Source: Batillaria attramentaria
Lineage: Eukaryota; Mollusca; Gastropoda; Batillariidae
Assembly (NCBI GenBank): GCA_018292915.2
Contig: JACVVK020000312.1
Span: forward strand, 633,501-697,500
Direction of reading: 5' to 3'
DNA length: 64,000 nt
Shown here: one piece after another, positions 9,965 through 21,224 of the stretch
Numbering within the stretch: position 1 is the stretch's first letter
Layout: every line of letters begins with the position of its first letter
Made by a program: the position numbers and the translations under genes
Notes under the pieces: model-generated
Told to the model about the DNA's origin: nothing
The model's database searches: none
Seen by the model: the letters and a program-made list of their open reading frames with translations, nothing else

Positions 9965-10560
9965 AGTTACTGCTCTCATATCCTCACGCCTCGACTGCTG
10001 TAACTCAGCACTGGCTGGCCTTCCAGCAGGACAGTTAGGCCGCCTTCAAAGAGTTCAGAACACCGCTGCGCGCTTAGTGTTGTGCAAACGGAAGCGAGAG
10101 CATGCAACACCACTTCTGAGAGAACGCCAGTGGTTACCAGTCCATTTCCGCCTTCAGTATAAAATTTCTTTTCTGGATTTTCGTCATTTTGATGGCACCC
10201 TTCCACCATACCTTTCAGCTTCACTCGTCACCTATCAACCGTCGCGAACGAGAGGCTTCTCAAAATTCCCAAGCGCAACCTGAAATCGTTTGGCGAGCGC
10301 TCTTTCAGTTTTGTGGCACCGACCTTTTGGAATCCTCTGCCAGCACATCTGAGAAATGCGCCCATGCTGTCTGTTTTAAGGGCAATCCTAAAACGTTCCT
10401 CTTTTGTAAAGCCTTCCAGTAATTTCCCGTGTCAGTAGCTGATCTGTTTCACCAGTGTATGCCTGTCCATCGCTTGTAATATGTGCGTGAGTGTCGGTGA
10501 GCGATTGGCGCATGGAATTTTATTCTAAAGAAATGCGCCTTACAAATACCATTATATTTA
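9965..10560 (+). mobile_element. non-LTR retrotransposon 3' fragment, family with CGCCTTACAAATA end
   Basis: The plus strand reads as the C-terminal part of a CR1/L2-like ORF2: SSRLDCCNSALAGLPAGQLG, RLQRVQNTAARLVL, HATPLLRERQWLPVHFRLQY, and after frameshifts GNPKTFLFCKAFQ with a stop at 10420-10422. The 3' UTR (about 10430-10560) is shared with 58130-58270, including TTTCACCAGTGTATG and AAATGCGCCTTACAAATAC. Several frameshifts show it is inactive. Confidence 0.75.
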
Positions 10561-10639
10561 ATATCTCTCTTTTTTCCTACCTGTATTTCGATGGTACTCT
10601 CTGGCAGTGAACCCTCGAACCTCCGTGCTGAGAATTTTT

Positions 10640-11015
10640 TTTTTTTTTTTTTTTTGATTTTTTTTTTTTTTTTTTTTTGGGGGGGGGGGGGTGGGGGGGG
10701 GTACTACTTTATTGTTCCTTTCGGGAAATGCGGGCTGCCTCCCCCAGGGGAAGCGCGTCGCCGCGGTGCAGCGCCACCCAATACCTATCCTACATTTTTT
10801 ACAATTTTTTGCTGGGGGAAGAAAGCCGGATAACCCGGAGAGAAACTCCCGATGAGCAGCCCGGCAGCCAGGACAAACCGGTATCACATATCACAACTCG
10901 ACCTGGGCTCGAACCAACGCTTCATCGCCGTGACATTGGTGACGGCCGTTCAGTAGCGCAGCGGCTAAATCCGACTAAATCCGACCTATTAGGCCACCGC
11001 TCACCCCAAAGGTAA
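10640..11015 (-). mobile_element. tRNA-derived SINE, family 2
   Basis: Read on the minus strand from 11015 leftwards, a tRNA-like head (GTAGCGC-type A box; B box GGTTCGAGCCCAGG) leads into a body with TATGTGATACCGGTTTGTCC, GAGTTTCTCTCCGGGTTATC and CTTCCCCCAGC. It ends in CCCGAAAGGAACAATAAAGT and an A-rich tail, seen here as T runs at 10637-10678. Copies occur at 49355-49575 and 62523-62845. Confidence 0.75.
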
Positions 11016-11500
11016 TTGAAGGAATGAACAGTTGCCTCGTAATACCTTTGGAGAATCAGACGGTTGAACATATTCCACTATGTTTTTTCCCGCCGATAGC
11101 ATGATACGCCACTACACTCCTGTCAATCAAAGGAGGCGAGCCCCCAGAATTCAGCCAATCGCGTGCCGCGGCATAATGAGCACAACGCGTGGCATGGTCT
11201 GGCAAACTTTCTTACCAGACACCACAAAGAGGGGAGCATGTGTAGTCCGAGATGGAAAGAAAGCGGTAAGACCATTGACGTCATTTGAGGAAAATGACAA
11301 AATTTTCGTCAATCTCTCTCGCCCCGCCCCCCTTTTCCACAAAATGTCGTCATGGATGTAATGTGTATTGCCAATACACGGCAGAGTAAAGACACAGGAC
11401 TTTGACCTCGGGACTTGCCGAGTGTAGTCGTCTATTGAAAGAATGAGCAGTTACGTCGCTCGGTATTTGAAGAATCAGAACTTTGAAAAGATTCGACTAT
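11016..11500 (+). repeat. element D copy 1, bounded by about 65-bp direct repeats
   Basis: The core (about 11080-11425) matches, inverted, 49580-49955, and in part 62405-62500 plus 62870-62900. Shared pieces are TGTATTGCCAATACACGGC, ATTGACGTCATT and CAGGAGTG/CTCCTGTC motifs. The sequences at 11016-11083 and 11437-11500 are similar direct repeats (ATTGAAAGAATGA and ATTCNACTATG). It is a moderately repeated element of unknown type. No coding capacity is supported. Confidence 0.5.
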
Positions 11501-12290
11501 GTGTTTCCATGCTTGTTTATCAGTGAGACAGCGTGTGGCCGAGTGTGTAAAGAGCCTTTCCCTCTCAGTCTTTCCCTCTCGCTGACATCAGACACACAGC
11601 ACCTGACTACACTTCTATCTGATGTTGCTAGGGTTTTTCTGGATACCGTGGCTGGTTAGTGCGAAAACGACCGATTACGAACACAACGCGAGGCTGAAAC
11701 ATTACTTCACACATCAAATTGTATATTATTTTGTCGCTACTCCTTGGCAACTTCCAGCCTTACCTAGGAGCCGAAACAAGGAACGGAACCCTTAAAGTTA
11801 GACGGTTCGGTTACAATACTGATGGCATAATGAATAAACTGCATTGTATTTGTGTCAGCTTTGCTCATGCTGTAACCAGCAAACCGTATCAGTAAACAAT
11901 GAACGTTCCGTTTTGATTTTGGTTCGAATTTGTTTCTTGCTGTCGTTTCTTGTTTGTTTATTTGTGTATGTACTGAAACAAACAGCTATGATTTACACAC
12001 ACACACACACACTGCTGGCCTTTTCCTGGTACTTTATATGGTGTGGTAGACTTTCCTCGGCGCACATAGATATCTCGTCTGAAATACTCATGGCACCGCA
12101 GGGCTGGAGGACGAAGCAGTGAAAGCCTGCTGCGGCTAAGAGCTACATTATGTGCAAGCCTTCACCCTGCTATTCACCCTGGTGCGGCAGAATTTCTGTT
12201 TTCCACGCCACCGGCCACAACCTACTCTTCTTTGAAAGATGGACATGGGATTTTTTAGCGTGCACACTTGCTATTTGTGTGTGTGTGTTT
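11501..12290. other. no gene recognised
   Basis: Unique-looking sequence without convincing coding frames. A short (CA)n tract lies at 11997-12013. I see nothing more. Confidence 0.4.
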
Positions 12291-12328
12291 GTGTGCGTGC
12301 GTGCGTGCATGCGTGCGTGCGTGCGTGC

Positions 12329-12384
<56 letters not shown>
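12277..12384. repeat. (TG)n / (TGCG)n microsatellite
   Basis: TG and GCGT repeats run almost without break from 12277 to 12384. Open frames across it translate as Cys/Val or Thr/His runs and are artefacts. Confidence 0.9.
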
Positions 12385-12387
<3 letters not shown>

Positions 12388-12461
12388 GTACACGAGTGCG
12401 GGACAGGCCCCGCAAACAAATCTGCACGTGAGTTTAATTCGATTTGGAAAGGATAAATCCA

Positions 12462-12592
12462 TCCAAATTCCTGCCCACCAGGGATTCGAACCGGGCGGCT
12501 CAGGATCCCTTAACCACTAGACCCAATCCTCTCGGTCTTTTATATCACCCCTATGTGGTGGAAAAGGACACTAAACTCCCAAACATGAAGAT
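12462..12592. mobile_element. SINE mosaic: inverted tRNA head (family 4) plus family 1 tail
   Basis: Bases 12464-12530 hold, on the minus strand, a tRNA-like head (GTCTAGTGGTTAAGGGATC and B box CGGTTCGAATCCC). Immediately right of it, on the plus strand, is the family 1 tail TATATCACCCCTATGTGGTG and GGAAAAGGACACTAAACTCC. Two unrelated SINE pieces are juxtaposed. Confidence 0.55.
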
Positions 12593-12659
12593 CTCATTAC
12601 TTCAAAACCTCACTCAGCTGCAGGAATATCCGTCACTGAGCTGCAAGAAAGCCCATGCA

Positions 12660-13073
12660 TTATTTCCCCGGCCCCGGTCCCGGCCCCGGTCCCGGCCCCC
12701 TACCCGACCCTCGTGAGTGTCGCGTAACTGGGCGCACCCAACCCGGCACGGCTCAGCGAAAATGCGTCACAAACATGTAACGTATGCAGGTCAGTGCATG
12801 TGAGCTGCCCGTATCAAGTTACGCTACGTGCGTCAGCATTACACAACGTATGAGGCCCGACGCGACGAGAAAGAGAGAGGGAGAGAGAGCGTTTTGCGTC
12901 CTCTATGAAATTATATAAATGCCTTTTATGTGTGCGGTAGTGAGGGAGTACGAATTATGTCTAGATATGTACCCAAGAAAAGGTCACGACCACAGCAGTC
13001 GGCGCGTACTTCCGTCTGCCTAACGTGTCTCGAGCTGTTTAGAACAACGTAGAACGGTGATTGGATGATAAAT
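12660..13073. other. GC-rich CCGGTCCCGG repeat and unique sequence
   Basis: 12668-12700 is a short tandem repeat of CCCCGGTCCCGG-like units. The rest, up to the satellite array, shows no gene. Confidence 0.4.
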
Positions 13074-14260
13074 AGTTAAGTAGATGGGTATCTATACTAT
13101 CTACTGAGGTATGTTTTGCATTTCGGAAATTGGTCTGTGTGGGCGACAATGGACGAAGATTGTCAGTGATTGGCTGGACAGTATGAAACAAACAGTATAG
13201 GCACATGGCATATAGAACACAAAATGGTGGCTGCTGGATATTTAGAAAAGATGTGACGGCCAAGAAAGCATTCGGTTAAGTAGTTATCTACTGAGATATG
13301 TTTTGGATTTCGGAATTTGGTTAGTGTAGGCGATAATGAACAAAGAGTGTCACAGTGAATGGCTGGACCGTATGAATGAGACGGTACAGGCACACAGCAT
13401 ATAGGACGGTACAGGCACACGGCATATAGGACGGTACAGGCACACGGCATATAGGACGGTACAGGCACACGGCATATAGGACGGTACAGGCACACGGCAT
13501 ATAGGACGGTACAGGCACACGGCATATAGGACGGTACAGGCACACGGCATATAGGACGGTACAGGCACACAGCATATAGGACGGTACAGGCACACAGCAT
13601 ATAGGACGGTACAGGCACACAGCATATAGGACGGTACAGGCACACGGCATATAGGACGGTACAGGCACACGGCATATAGGACGGTACAGGCACACGGCAT
13701 ATAGGACGGTACAGGCACACGGCATATAGGACGGTACAGGCACACAGCATATAGGACGCAAAACGGTGGCTGCTGGGTATTAAGGAAAGATGTGACGGCT
13801 AAATGAGCATTTCATTAGGTAGTTTGATGTCTAAACTATCCACTGGTGTGTTTTGCATTTTGTAATGTCGTCAGTGTAGGCGAGAATGGAGAAAGAATGT
13901 GAAGCGCTGGGCATTTTTGGCGCACTAGAGATTGGACCGGTGGACGGCGGCATATAAGACGTAAATTAGTGGCTGCTGGGTATTTAGAAAAGATGTGACG
14001 GCAAAATGAGCATTTTCTTAAGTAGATGGGTATCTATACTATCTACTGAAGTATGTTTTGTAATGATTTCGGAATCATAGTTTGGTCAGTGTAGGCGGCG
14101 AAATTGGACGAACAATGTGAAGAGTCTGACAGTTTGGAGCAGATGGGACCGGCACAGGGCATTTCAGACGTAAAATGAGAATTTGGTTAAGTAGTTGAGT
14201 GTTTAAACTATTTACTGAGGTATATCAGTTTTGCATTTCGGAAATTGCTCTGCTTGGATT
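13074..14260 (+). repeat. satellite of about 200-bp monomers with an internal 25-bp minisatellite
   Basis: Monomers start at about 13075, 13276, 13815, 14018 and 14187, each with TTAAGTAG..CTATCTACTGAGGTATG and later GTGGCTGCTGG and AGATGTGACGG. Four are about 170-205 bp. The second is about 540 bp because one 25-bp piece (ACGGTACAGGCACACGGCAT plus ATAGG) is repeated about 15 times from 13379 to 13757. Units differ mainly at one G/A site (ACGGC versus ACAGC). The open frames here (VLYAVCLY repeats) are by-products of a 25-bp unit being open in several frames. Confidence 0.85.
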
Positions 14261-14584
14261 CGCTATCTCTACTTACATTTCAAGGGAGGTAACCTCCGTT
14301 TTGTCTTTCTCGACTCATTGCAGAGGAGCGTAGTTACGTCCCATGCGAACGAATATTATCCCGACATTCGCAATAGATTGGTAGTTGTAATTATAGTTTG
14401 ACATCCTTTCCACCACTTAACCCACTTTGCCCCAGCCTGCCGACTGTCGCCCTACCATTTTACACATCGCTTACACCCGCCCGCCCAAAACTGGCCACAT
14501 AAATACAGGTGATGACCATATACCGATGTGAATGGGAGCAGAGGACGGGTAGCAGATAAAAAGAGACAACTGCGTATCAATTTA
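14261..14584. other. no gene recognised
   Basis: Unique sequence between the satellite and the 3' end of the LINE. I see nothing supportable. Confidence 0.4.
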
Positions 14585-14692
14585 ATTCGATTCAAAAATA
14601 CTTTATTGTCTGTTATAAAATACATTTTAAAACAGAAAATTGTCTTTAGACATACAATCGCTCCGCTCCTTATACTAAGATCATAAAATAAA

Positions 14693-14749
<57 letters not shown>

Positions 14750-16700
14750 TATAATACAAAATAAAAGAGAGACTAAAAAACGAGATAAAGAAGACCTCCC
14801 CCCTCCTCCAACCACCCGCACAGACACACAGACACACACACACACACACACACACCGGCACGCACCCGCACACGCCGCCCGCCCACTCGCAATCACACAC
14901 CTCCGCCGGCAGACACAGAACTGACCCAACAGCCTGACCTCTAAGCTCTTGACATCATTTAAGTGCAGCATTCAGAACAGCAACAGCGGATGGCACAAAT
15001 GATTTCTTGTATTTGTTCTTACGTGCAAGAGGCACTTTAACACGCCTGCCTGATGGTAGTTTCTGGAAGGCAGAGTTGAGCGGATGAACAGGTTCATTAA
15101 AAATTTGAAAAGCCTTTCTGGCAAGGGCAGAATCGTACAGTGTGGACAGCTGTCGCTGTTGTTGCCCAATCAGTTTGCTGGCCATGTTAACCACTCGGCC
15201 CAGTTTAGTTTTCTGTTTGATAGTTAGCTGTCCGAACCAGGCTGAGATGTTAAATGCCAGTACACTTTCAATGAGGCCTCTGTACACAAGTTCTAGGACA
15301 TGCGGGCTGACATCAAAACTTTTAAGTTTTCGCAGTAGAAACAGACGCTGTTGAGATTTCTTATACACCATGTCTGCATGTTCATTAAAAGTCAGCTTCT
15401 GGTCAGTAATAGTACCCAGGTATTTAAAACTCTCTACAATCTCCACCTCCTTCTCATCTATCACAACTGGCCTCAGTGAGTCGTTCTCTGTGCTGTTTTC
15501 AAGGACCAATTCCTTAGTTTTTTCCAACATTTAATTCAAGAAAACTGCTTTTTAGCAGAGAATTTAGGATGTTTATCTGAGAAAAATAATGTGAGATGGA
15601 AAATTCATCTTTCAGTCGGCCTACAAGAGCCATGTCGTCTGCATATTTTAGAAGGGTTAGTACTGGGTCAGAACAGCTGATGTCATTGGTGTAGAGTGAG
15701 AAGAGCACAGGAGAAAGAACACATCCTTGAGGACAACCAGTGTTCACAATAATCTCATCAGATAGTACATATGAACCAGATTTAACAGAAGTGCCAGGCT
15801 GAACAGATAGTGTAGGTATGCCAGGCACCCTGTGACGAGCGTTCAGGCGAACACGTTGTGGCCGATCACACTGCTTAATCCATAAAATCAGATCGGAATG
15901 TACATTTAAATCCAGGAGTCTATTAATAAGAAGATGGTGCTTAATCGTATTAAAAGCAGCGGACAGATCCATAAAAAGAACTCTCACATACGTTCCAGCT
16001 TTGTCCAAATGACTAGCAATAAGATCTACAAGCATGATGGTTGCATCATCAACACCACGTCTAGCCCTGTACGCGAACTGTAAAGGATCCATGCGATCGG
16101 CCACACACGCAGTTAATTTATTACAAACAACTCTTTCCATGCATTTCGCCACAACAGAACTGAGAGCCACCGGACGGAAATCTTTCATATGTACAGCACT
16201 AGGGATTTGGGGTATAGGCACAATAGTTGTTGTCTTCCATAAACTAGGCATAAAATGAGAGTCTAAAAGAATCTGAAATAAACGTGTGAAAAACGGGGCC
16301 AGCTGGTCAGCGCACACTTTCAACACACGACCACAAAGACCGTCTGGTCCGGGCGTTTTGTTGGGGTTTACACGTGAAAAACACCTCACAACGTCAGCCC
16401 TGTCAAGTTCAACGGAACAAGTAGCGGATGGTACGCACAGCTGATCGCATTCAGCCCGGAGATCCTGAGAATCAAACCTAGCATAAAACCTGTTCATCTC
16501 ATTAGCCAAGGCAAAAGGCTCGTCGGATGTCAACGGAGGTGGAGGTTGATTTCTTCCCATCATTGTGTTAAGACCTTGCCATGCACTTCTAGCATCCCCA
16601 CACAACAGTTTACGCTCCACTTTGTCCTTGTACTCTAATCTTGCCAGTTTTACCTTAGTCCTGAAAATTTTATTTAGTTCCTATTATCTGATACAGTGTA
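14585..16700 (-). mobile_element. 5'-truncated non-LTR retrotransposon (RT domain, CR1/Rex-like)
   Basis: On the minus strand, 16685-15514 encodes a reverse transcriptase: KLARLEYKDKVERKLL, NPNKTPGPDG (motif 0-1), DFRPVALSSVVAKCMERVV (motif 2), VLFMDLSAAFNTI (catalytic D), GCPQGCVLSPVLF, and the active-site YADD. A frameshift near 15525 separates this from the C-terminal part (15530-14955: IVESFKYLGTITD and SALARKAFQIFN), where NVGK should run on into TKELVLE. The 3' end (about 14585-14660) is the AATAAAGTA-TTTTGAATTGAA type also found at 23150-23220, 42590-42700 and 48170-48230. No endonuclease domain is present. A MITE is inserted just upstream at 16778. It is inactive through truncation and frameshift. 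Confidence 0.85.
14696..14852. repeat. (CA)n microsatellites in the LINE 3' UTR
   Basis: CA tracts at 14696-14746 and 14824-14853 lie within the LINE 3' region. They produce spurious Cys/Val frames. Confidence 0.85.
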
Positions 16701-16777
16701 TGTTTCGTTCGGTATTGACTTCCTTTGGTTTCTTGTGTTGGAATCTCTTGTCTGTCACACAAGCAGACCTTACCTTA

Positions 16778-16861
16778 CAGGCGCGTAGGAAGATGTTGAG
16801 AGGAAGGGGGGCCCACTAAGTCGGGTGAGCCATACGGCCGGGGTGAAGAGGGGGGGGGGGG

Positions 16862-16911
<50 letters not shown>

Positions 16912-17080
16912 GACTGCCAAGGATTGTGTCCTGCGACAGCAGAGCAGGGGGGCCCCAACACTGGTGGGCCCCCTCTCCTCTTATCAAAAGCAAGGGGGGC
17001 CCCAAAGATATTCGGGCCCCCCTTCCAAAAATCGAACGGGGGCCTGGGCCCCTAGGGCCCCCGTGGTTCCTACGCCCCTG
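16778..17080 (+). mobile_element. MITE family M1, copy 1 (5-bp target duplication CCTTA)
   Basis: A 303-bp element has terminal inverted repeats CAGGCGCGTAGGAA and, at the far end, the complement of CAGGGGCGTAGGAA. It is flanked by CCTTA on both sides (16773-16777 and 17081-17085). The interior has GGGGCCC-rich palindromic blocks and a (TG)n tract (16866-16910). CAGGG termini suggest the hAT superfamily. There is no coding capacity. Other copies lie at 32022-32298 and 63534-63850. Confidence 0.88.
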
Positions 17081-17224
17081 CCTTACAACTATGTGTGTGG
17101 CTTTGATAAATGTTGTGGAATTTTTTGTGTTGATTTGATACGGCAGATAGGTGAGAAAGTGCATGACATTTTCAGTTTTCAATTTATATTTTAGATTATA
17201 AAATTTGACCAGGTTTCCACTGAC

Positions 17225-17265
17225 CTTTCACCCTTTACACCCCCCCCCCCCCACCAAACAACAAC

Positions 17266-17328
<63 letters not shown>
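17225..17328. repeat. C-tract and (CA)n microsatellite
   Basis: A poly-C run at 17239-17252 is followed by (CA)n from 17269 to 17328. Confidence 0.9.
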
Positions 17329-17330
<2 letters not shown>

Positions 17331-17712
17331 TTTCTTCTTTGTTTGTTTTAGTGACACGTCCATCTCCTTTTCTTTTCGTTTGTCCCACATATTGTCTGTT
17401 CAATATGGAGTACCTACATTGTGTTTTGTGCTGCCAATCAAGTTATGATAATTATGGCATGCCGCACTGTGAGAACTCTCAGTTACAGCCATGCTATGCC
17501 CTTTTCTTATACTTTTTAATAATATAAACTTGACCTTGCCAAATCTGTAAATGACCTGCGCAATATTCTTGAACTATGGGTTTTTTTGTTTGTTTTTGAG
17601 ATCCCTGGCCCTGCTCTTAGACCCCCCCCCCCCCACACACACACACACACCCCACCACCACCACCACACACCACTCACCAGTCCCAACCCCTGCACCCTG
17701 GGTGTGGTGGTA

Positions 17713-18637
17713 CAGTGGACTCCACTTATAAGGACCTCCGATATAAGAACCATCGCTTATAGGGACACCCCAAAGCAGGTCCCTACCAAAGTTGTTCTTT
17801 GTGATCACTTATTAAAACTCGCATAGAAGAACCCTCTGATATAGGGTTCATCGCTTATATGGACAGCACTTGGTAGGTCCCCACATCAAACTTTCCTCGG
17901 ATATAAGAACCGCAAGTAGGAATGATCATTTCTAGGAAGTCTGCGATTATTCTATTTTTGGAACCCTCGCTTGTAAAGACACCATCTGCTTGTTCCCAAC
18001 ACGACCTCCCCTCGGATATAAGAACCGAAAGTAGAAGTTATGCTAGGTTCATTTTCGTTTCGTTTCATTTCCCGGAATTTCCAAGAAACATTTCTTCTAC
18101 AAGATGGCGGAGCGTAACAGAAAAGCATTGTCTCTCCAACAAAAAATCGAAATAATTAGAGAGGTCGAGCGTAACCCTCAGAAAAGCAAAAGTCTCTTCG
18201 CTGATGAAATGAAAGTTCCGAGGACGACTTTGCTCAACATCGGGGAGGGGAGGAGCGGGGAGGGGGAGGGGTCGTTAAAAACCGTTATTTTCCCCTGCGA
18301 ACGCCGTAGACTGGGAACACATTTGAATGTCTGGCCATCTTGTTTTTTGTTGTTGTTGAAAACTTGGCCAATAAATTTCCTTGTATCCTTGTATCCTTGT
18401 ATTCTTTAAAGTCATTTTGTCAAAATGTGATCGTAACTCTCTCTCTGTCTCTCTCTCTGTCTCTCTCTCTCATTTTCATTAAGACAGCTATTGTTACATA
18501 ACTTCTAGAGTTATTTGCATTAAATTTATGTTTCACGTACGTAAAAGAAGTAAACTATATTGCATTGAGATCAAGCCAACCAGCAAGTTCCACTTCATTG
18601 ACGCACAGGCTTAAACAAGCACTGAAGAGATTGCCGT

Positions 18638-18691
<54 letters not shown>

Positions 18692-18869
18692 ACCATTAGA
18701 GGTCGATATACGACTCTTTTTAGCTTGTCCACAATATTTTGTTCTTTCCTTGGTTATAAGAACACACACTGGTACAACTGACCTTATATCCGAGGTATGC
18801 TTATAAGAACCCTCGCTTATAAGGACACCCAAATGCTGGCCCCGGCGCTGTTCTTATATCCGAAGTCCC

Positions 18870-18872
<3 letters not shown>
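17713..18872 (+). mobile_element. Tigger/pogo-type DNA transposon, internally deleted, with remnant transposase N-terminus
   Basis: The termini are inverted: CAGTGGACTCCACTTATAAG on the left, the complement of CAGGGGACTTCGGATATAAG on the right. TA target duplications flank it at 17711-17712 and 18873-18874. Several subterminal copies of CGGATATAAGAACC lie near both ends. An ATG at 18104 opens MAERNRKALSLQQKIEIIRE and then a helix-turn-helix continuing to PRTTLLNI (about 46 residues), the CENP-B/psq-type DNA-binding N-domain of pogo/Tigger transposases. The DDE domain is gone: at 18240 the frame runs into low-complexity G-rich sequence. It is a non-autonomous relic; (CA)n at 18640-18683 lies inside it. 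Confidence 0.85.
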
Positions 18873-18919
<47 letters not shown>

Positions 18920-19350
18920 TTACACTACCCTCACACTCATCCACATCTGCACCACTCTCAAGCAAACCACCACCCTCATCCACGTATACACCTGAACCAC
19001 CCTCATCTGGACACCTTCCTGAACCACCCTCATCAAGCAAACCTGCACCTACACCACCATCTTCCACATCCGCATCTAAACCACCCTCATCTACACATAC
19101 GCACACACCATCCACATCCACATCTGCACCCACGGCATCCTCATCACACCTCAAATACCCTGCACCAACACCACGACACCCATACACAACATCCACATAC
19201 GCCACACCAAACAGATCACACAGACCACTCTTCCTGCCACCACACTGCAGAAAAAACTTTACTTCCAAACCCAGTCACACACCCATACAGACGCCCACCA
19301 CTTCTACAGACACCTAACGACCCAACACACACTGACTCACACAGATAAAC
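18873..19350. repeat. (TA)n tract followed by a degenerate CCACCCTCATC minisatellite
   Basis: (TA)n spans 18873-18917. From 18918 to about 19340 the plus strand is strongly C/A/T-biased with recurrent CCACCCTCATC and CCACATC units of 12-18 bp. Both strands stay open (Pro/His-rich on plus, Gly/Asp/Val-rich on minus) because of this composition, so I do not call a gene. Confidence 0.7.
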
Positions 19351-19529
19351 ACTAACCAACATACACGTACACTGATACACACCACAAAAACATCTGAAGC
19401 CATCATTTCAAATCATCTTTCTCATCTCCATCTTCATACGAAATAAAATTCATCGCACCACTATAAGTGTTCCTCTTCTCACTTGTTGGTTGGTTTGTTG
19501 GTTTCAATTAACACGTTCATTATTCCTAT

Positions 19530-19975
19530 TCATTAAAAATCTGTTATATATCTCTGGATGGGGTTACTCAGTTCGTAAAAGTCGATGTCTTCTTTCCATA
19601 AACAAACACCAAACAGTCCTGTACAACCGATGAGAACGGCTGAGGTTACGAGCGGCAAAAATGTGCGTCGCCAACTAGTAAAGACGCAAAAAATATCAGT
19701 GTACATCTTTTGCTGGAGTTGCCGGAAGGCAAACGTTTTTCGTCTTTGCGCGCTCCTTAAAATCAGTGATTTCATCCTCGTGTTCCTTCGAATTCGTCTC
19801 TGTTTGATCCAGCTGCACAGAAACACGTGTTTTCTGGGCGCCGCCATGCTGCTGGTCCGTGTCAAAGGTCAGCCCACCTTCCCAAAAAATTGCAGCGTAA
19901 ACGCACGGAAGTGGGCCCGGCGCGGTTCGGTTCCGAGTTCGGTTCTCGGCGCAGCTGTAGTGTAAACGACCTCAT
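19530..19975 (-). other. possible short coding fragment on minus strand
   Basis: An ATG on the minus strand (about 19847, context GCATGGCGGCGCC) opens about 104 residues, beginning MAAPRKHVFLCSWIKQRRIR. The sequence beyond it (about 19890-19970) is GC-rich and resembles a promoter or transposon end. I recognise no domain. It may be the N-terminus of a DNA-transposon gene, or chance. Confidence 0.18.
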
Positions 19976-20419
19976 ACATTTTATAAACATCTTACAGGAA
20001 ACAGTTATACTCAACAATCACCCTTGTATCTGTCCGTGTGCACCATACGTTTGGGTCATTCTTATTTAAAAAAAAAAAAAAAAAAACCAAGGCAATGACC
20101 TTGACGACCCATTGAAGTATTCCTTTGTACCTGAACTTTAATCACTGTATCAAGTTTTGTAAGACATACTACTGAACTTATGTCCTTAGCACGTTTGAGA
20201 GATAAACTGGCCATGGTTCTGTGGTAAGATGTACAGATGATGACACAAAAGCCCAAATTTACTTACAGCCCTGCTTCTTTCTGCTTGCTCGCCCAGGTCG
20301 TCCCTCGTTTCTACAAGGTACTGCCGTAGTTTGAAAACAAAACAGAAAAAAAAAATTGATTTAGCACCACTGTACATCTGTCTCGCAAACCTGTCATTTC
20401 AGGGATGATCATTTCATTT

Positions 20420-21170
20420 CAAACTTATTTTGGATCATACACCAATATAGTCTGCAAATGGAAAAATAGTCATTGGCCAGTCATTGCTTCTGTTTGGAGA
20501 AAGACTTGAAAATGACAAAGTGAAAGTATGATGAATCTGTTCACCATCTGTGTCGCTGGAATCAACCTCTTCAGTTGAAGAGTCTCTTGCTTCATTTTCA
20601 TCTAAAAACTCTTGGATACCTACTGATATCATCTTCCTCTTCGTCGACCTCAAACATTCCATTCCACCTTGGCCTACCCCTTCTACTGACTGTGCCAATG
20701 GCGCCGCTCCCTGACACGGTTTTTGGGTTAACCTTTGACCCCGCAGTTTCTACGCTCAGTGTATATGTACTGATAGCGGGCGGTTCCACACTACAACTTT
20801 CAGATGAAGTATAACCGGGACAGTAGAAAGAACTGACATTTGGTCTTTTGGGTGGTTTGTTTGAATATCCTGTCTTTCGTGTGTTAAACCTGAACAAGTT
20901 TCCGAATCATGCTGAGTGAACACCGCGCGAGAATCAGCAAGACTAGCAAACACCTCATCTCTAGCTGTTTTTCTAATTTCCCTCCGTCCTTTCTGACCAG
21001 TAGGATACTGACGACATTGTTTTCAATGATCAAATGCAACTTTGCCTTAGATTTTCAAACTGATAAACAGATAATTAAACAAATATACCTTGAATCCAGG
21101 CTGATGAATCGATTGCAACTGTTGGCAGCGAAGGTCTCACCAAATGCGCGGTGCTAGTGGTTTGAAAATG
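20420..21170 (-). pseudogene. decayed coding region with acidic C-terminal part
   Basis: Three overlapping minus-strand frames follow one another. About 21000-20860 reads RREIRKTARDEVFASLADSR. About 20897-20620 reads PKRPNVSSFYCPGYTSSE and ends FEVDEEEDDIS. About 20640-20435 reads VGIQEFLDENEARD and DSSDTDGEQ. The pieces make sense only if two one-base shifts are allowed, so this looks like a broken gene or transposon ORF. An upstream segment (21170-21090) has a donor-like CAAG/GTATAT. No domain is recognised. Confidence 0.3.
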
Positions 21171-21224
21171 GCGGCCTTGGTAAACACAAGACTTGAATCG
21201 ATGCATGTGCATGCGAAAGCGAAA

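Noticed and set aside
10591..10887. Frames with poly-Phe/Gly or poly-Lys/Pro
   Set aside because: They cross T and G homopolymer runs at the SINE tail.
13379..13757. CRISPR-like regular direct repeats
   Set aside because: The 25-bp units are strictly head-to-tail with no spacers, in a eukaryotic satellite.
13163..13761. Three long overlapping minus-strand frames of VLYAVCLY-type repeats (up to 195 codons)
   Set aside because: A 25-bp unit without stops is open in all three frames and gives the same 25-residue repeat each time. No gene is implied.
18797..19348. His/Pro-rich 183-codon frame and its antisense Gly/Asp-rich frame
   Set aside because: Strong strand composition bias from a degenerate CCACCCTCATC minisatellite explains both.
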